A DNA stretch of 64,000 bases from Terriglobia bacterium (GTDB lineage Bacteria; Acidobacteriota; Terriglobia; Bryobacterales; UBA6623). A model generated the notes under the pieces. The model had not been told where the DNA came from, did not search any database, and was given only the letters and a program-made list of their open reading frames with translations. Within the stretch, counting starts at the first letter, position 1. The number at the start of each line of letters is the position of its first letter. The position numbers and the translations under genes were made by a program. The stretch is taken from assembly GCA_009841225.1 (NCBI GenBank), contig VXMF01000009.1, positions 1 through 64,000 of the forward strand, written 5' to 3'. This document shows, piece after piece, positions 62,108 to 64,000 of this stretch.

Positions 62108-63217
62108 GTGCCCTTAACGCAACCAACTACTCGCAGACCAAACGGACTGGCATTCAAAGCGACCTACAACGATGGCGGTGCCCTCGGCGGCTTGATCGGC
62201 TACCGGGGCGTCTGCTCGGACCGCATCATCGTCCAGAACGTGGAAGTCGACAGAAGAGCATGGTGCAGCGATCCAGACAACAAATGTCTTCAATATTGCG
62301 ACCGAGGCCGGAACGGTCCGCGACCGAAGGTGCCACCCCCGGATGGACAGGTCTATGACGGTGTGTGCTACGAGAGCCAGCTACTCGCAAGGAGGCCGTT
62401 CAAGTTCTGGGCAGGCACTTATCAGTCGGGCCCGCACAGGGGTGAACCGATCCCCATAGATTTTGGGAAAGTCGTGGCGGGAGACATCGTGCTGCTGACG
62501 ACGTTGGCTCCGCAGCGCATGGAGCGAGACCGCATTGTCTTCGCGTGCTACAGAGTGGGAAACGTCGGCAAGGACAAATGGGGCAACTACATCGAATCGG
62601 ACGGCACCATGGACTTGGTGCTGCCGGAGAGAATCGCGATGTCCTGTCGGTATTGGGATTACCAATCTCCGAACAAGGACGGTTCAGTCTTCTGGGGCAG
62701 CGGCTTGTTTCGGTATCTAGACACGGACAATACGAAACGCTTTGTCGATGAATTGGTGTTTCGGCTTGGAGACACCTCGGAGAGAGACATGCTGGTACGC
62801 ACGCTGGGAAATGCCATCGAGATCAAACCCCCGCAAGGTGGACGCGGGAGACCGAGTGGCACTAGCGAGGGTGACGAGCACCGGCTGCTCAAGGAATTGG
62901 TCGCTGCGAAGCCGGAATTGATCGGGCTGCCCGCAGGATCAGAGCCCGAGATCGAGCACAGCTTCTTGAGTGGAGATAGGGTAGACGTGAAGTTCGACCT
63001 GCCGAACGGCGACGCAGCAGTTGTGGAGGTGGAGACGATTGTCCCTGAGCCTGGAGCACATCAGGCGATAAAGTACCGGGCGCTGTTGGAGGTTCAAAGG
63101 TCGGAGGCCCTAGGTTCAGGTCACGTTGAAGCAATCTTGGTCGCGCACGAATTCGATGGCGAAACTCGGAAGCTAGCGGAGAAATACCAGATCAGGCTCG
63201 TGAAGTTGAGAGCTTGA
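62108..63217 (+). CDS. Uncharacterised protein with Cys-rich N-terminus, possible PUA/EVE-like domain and PD-(D/E)XK-like C-terminus
   Basis: FKFWAGTY...KVVAGDIVLLTT...DRIVFACYRVG; DVKFDLPNGDAAVVEVET...HQAIKYRALLE. Confidence 0.65.
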   Translation: MPLTQPTTRRPNGLAFKATYNDGGALGGLIGYRGVCSDRIIVQNVEVDRRAWCSDPDNKCLQYCDRGRNGPRPKVPPPDGQVYDGVCYESQLLARRPFKFWAGTYQSGPHRGEPIPIDFGKVVAGDIVLLTTLAPQRMERDRIVFACYRVGNVGKDKWGNYIESDGTMDLVLPERIAMSCRYWDYQSPNKDGSVFWGSGLFRYLDTDNTKRFVDELVFRLGDTSERDMLVRTLGNAIEIKPPQGGRGRPSGTSEGDEHRLLKELVAAKPELIGLPAGSEPEIEHSFLSGDRVDVKFDLPNGDAAVVEVETIVPEPGAHQAIKYRALLEVQRSEALGSGHVEAILVAHEFDGETRKLAEKYQIRLVKLRA

Positions 63218-63580
63218 GCGCCCGTTGTCCGGCAGGGGCGGAGCTGTTCATGCAGTTCCACCGCGCCCCACCCTAAGGGAAGCGGCCTCGCCGCTTGCCT
63301 GGGACCTGCGCGGAGACGCTGACGCACCGGACAATCTGCATTCGGCTGATGCCCTCAACGCTGGCCAGGATCATCTCGCCACGCAGCCGAAGCTGTGTGG
63401 CAACGTGGTCGACTCCGCTACGTCCATGGATCGCGCGCGGCCTCCTCGTTGAGCGCGAGCGGAGCTTGTTGGGGTCCTTGTGACACCGCTGCTCCCACCC
63501 GGGTGAATGGAGCCATTACCTTCCACGCATCTATGACTCGCTGAACTAGGAGAGGACTGTAGTTTCGCTTTCCGGAGAGC

Positions 63581-64000
63581 CTACAAGCTAGCCCGTCGAA
63601 GCTTCGATTCATCCATGTCGCTTCCGAGGCCGATCATTGCAGGGATCATCTCAATATCCAGCCCTTCATTCCGCACTCGAATGTCAAAATACAACAAGGT
63701 GATCGCAACATCCACGACTGGAGCCAACAGTGAATGTATGAAGGTGGCTGTCAGAAACGTAACGCCCTCTTCTAAATCGATTATCTGGAAGCGATCTGCA
63801 AGAAGTTCGAACCCGAGAAGGACGATTAAGGGAAGAGTAAGCCCTACCCAACGCCAGAAGTTGTAGCTCATCAATTCCGTGCTGCGTCGCAAGGCGTCTC
63901 TGTAGACCCTTCGTTCGAGCACGACAACATGGACAGAAAGTGCCCATCTGACTGTATAGATCAGACCGGGGACGACCAGAGCCAAGTACAGGAAAATGAG
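63581..64000 (-). CDS. Multi-pass membrane protein, C-terminal part (truncated by window edge)
   Basis: Hydrophobic segments and TLLYFDIRVRNEGLDIE; frame open to window edge. Confidence 0.65.
   Translation of the reverse strand, partial: LIFLYLALVVPGLIYTVRWALSVHVVVLERRVYRDALRRSTELMSYNFWRWVGLTLPLIVLLGFELLADRFQIIDLEEGVTFLTATFIHSLLAPVVDVAITLLYFDIRVRNEGLDIEMIPAMIGLGSDMDESKLRRASL

Overview
High-GC bacterial chromosomal window (Acidobacteriota-like by general impression only; no rRNA or marker search was possible). It is densely coded and mostly housekeeping or metabolic: dnaJ-hspR, groES-groEL, guaA, guaB, uvrC, recO, mnmA, truB, hom, aroF, rfbB-rfbC and copA. It also carries two sulfatases, M2/M16/M12A metallopeptidases, two ECF-sigma operons, a tandem amidohydrolase pair and a di-haem peroxidase. 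There are no rRNA genes, CRISPR arrays, recognisable tRNAs or transposases. The most accessory stretches are 25.0-27.6 kb (putative antitoxin-like ORF + DUF6036-like nucleotidyltransferase, then an archaeal-type AAA ATPase/PD-(D/E)XK fusion behind an AT-rich promoter patch) and 48.3-50.6 kb (AbrB/PIN, MNT/HEPN and Phd plus a broken PIN gene: three toxin-antitoxin loci in about 2.2 kb). A third is 60.7-63.2 kb (CsgG-like protein plus an uncharacterised protein with a possible PUA/EVE-like domain and a nuclease-like C-terminus). Best candidates for something undescribed: the 481-aa protein at 5169-6614 with an RG-rich disordered tail, an ECF sigma operon whose putative anti-sigma factor carries HEAT-like repeats, paired active/dead enzymes (amidohydrolases and a tandem alpha/beta hydrolase), an extended eukaryote-like GMP synthase, and the 62108-63217 protein. 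The first ~120 bp hold long G/C homopolymers that look like a contig-end artefact. All product calls come from reading protein motifs; no database search was run.
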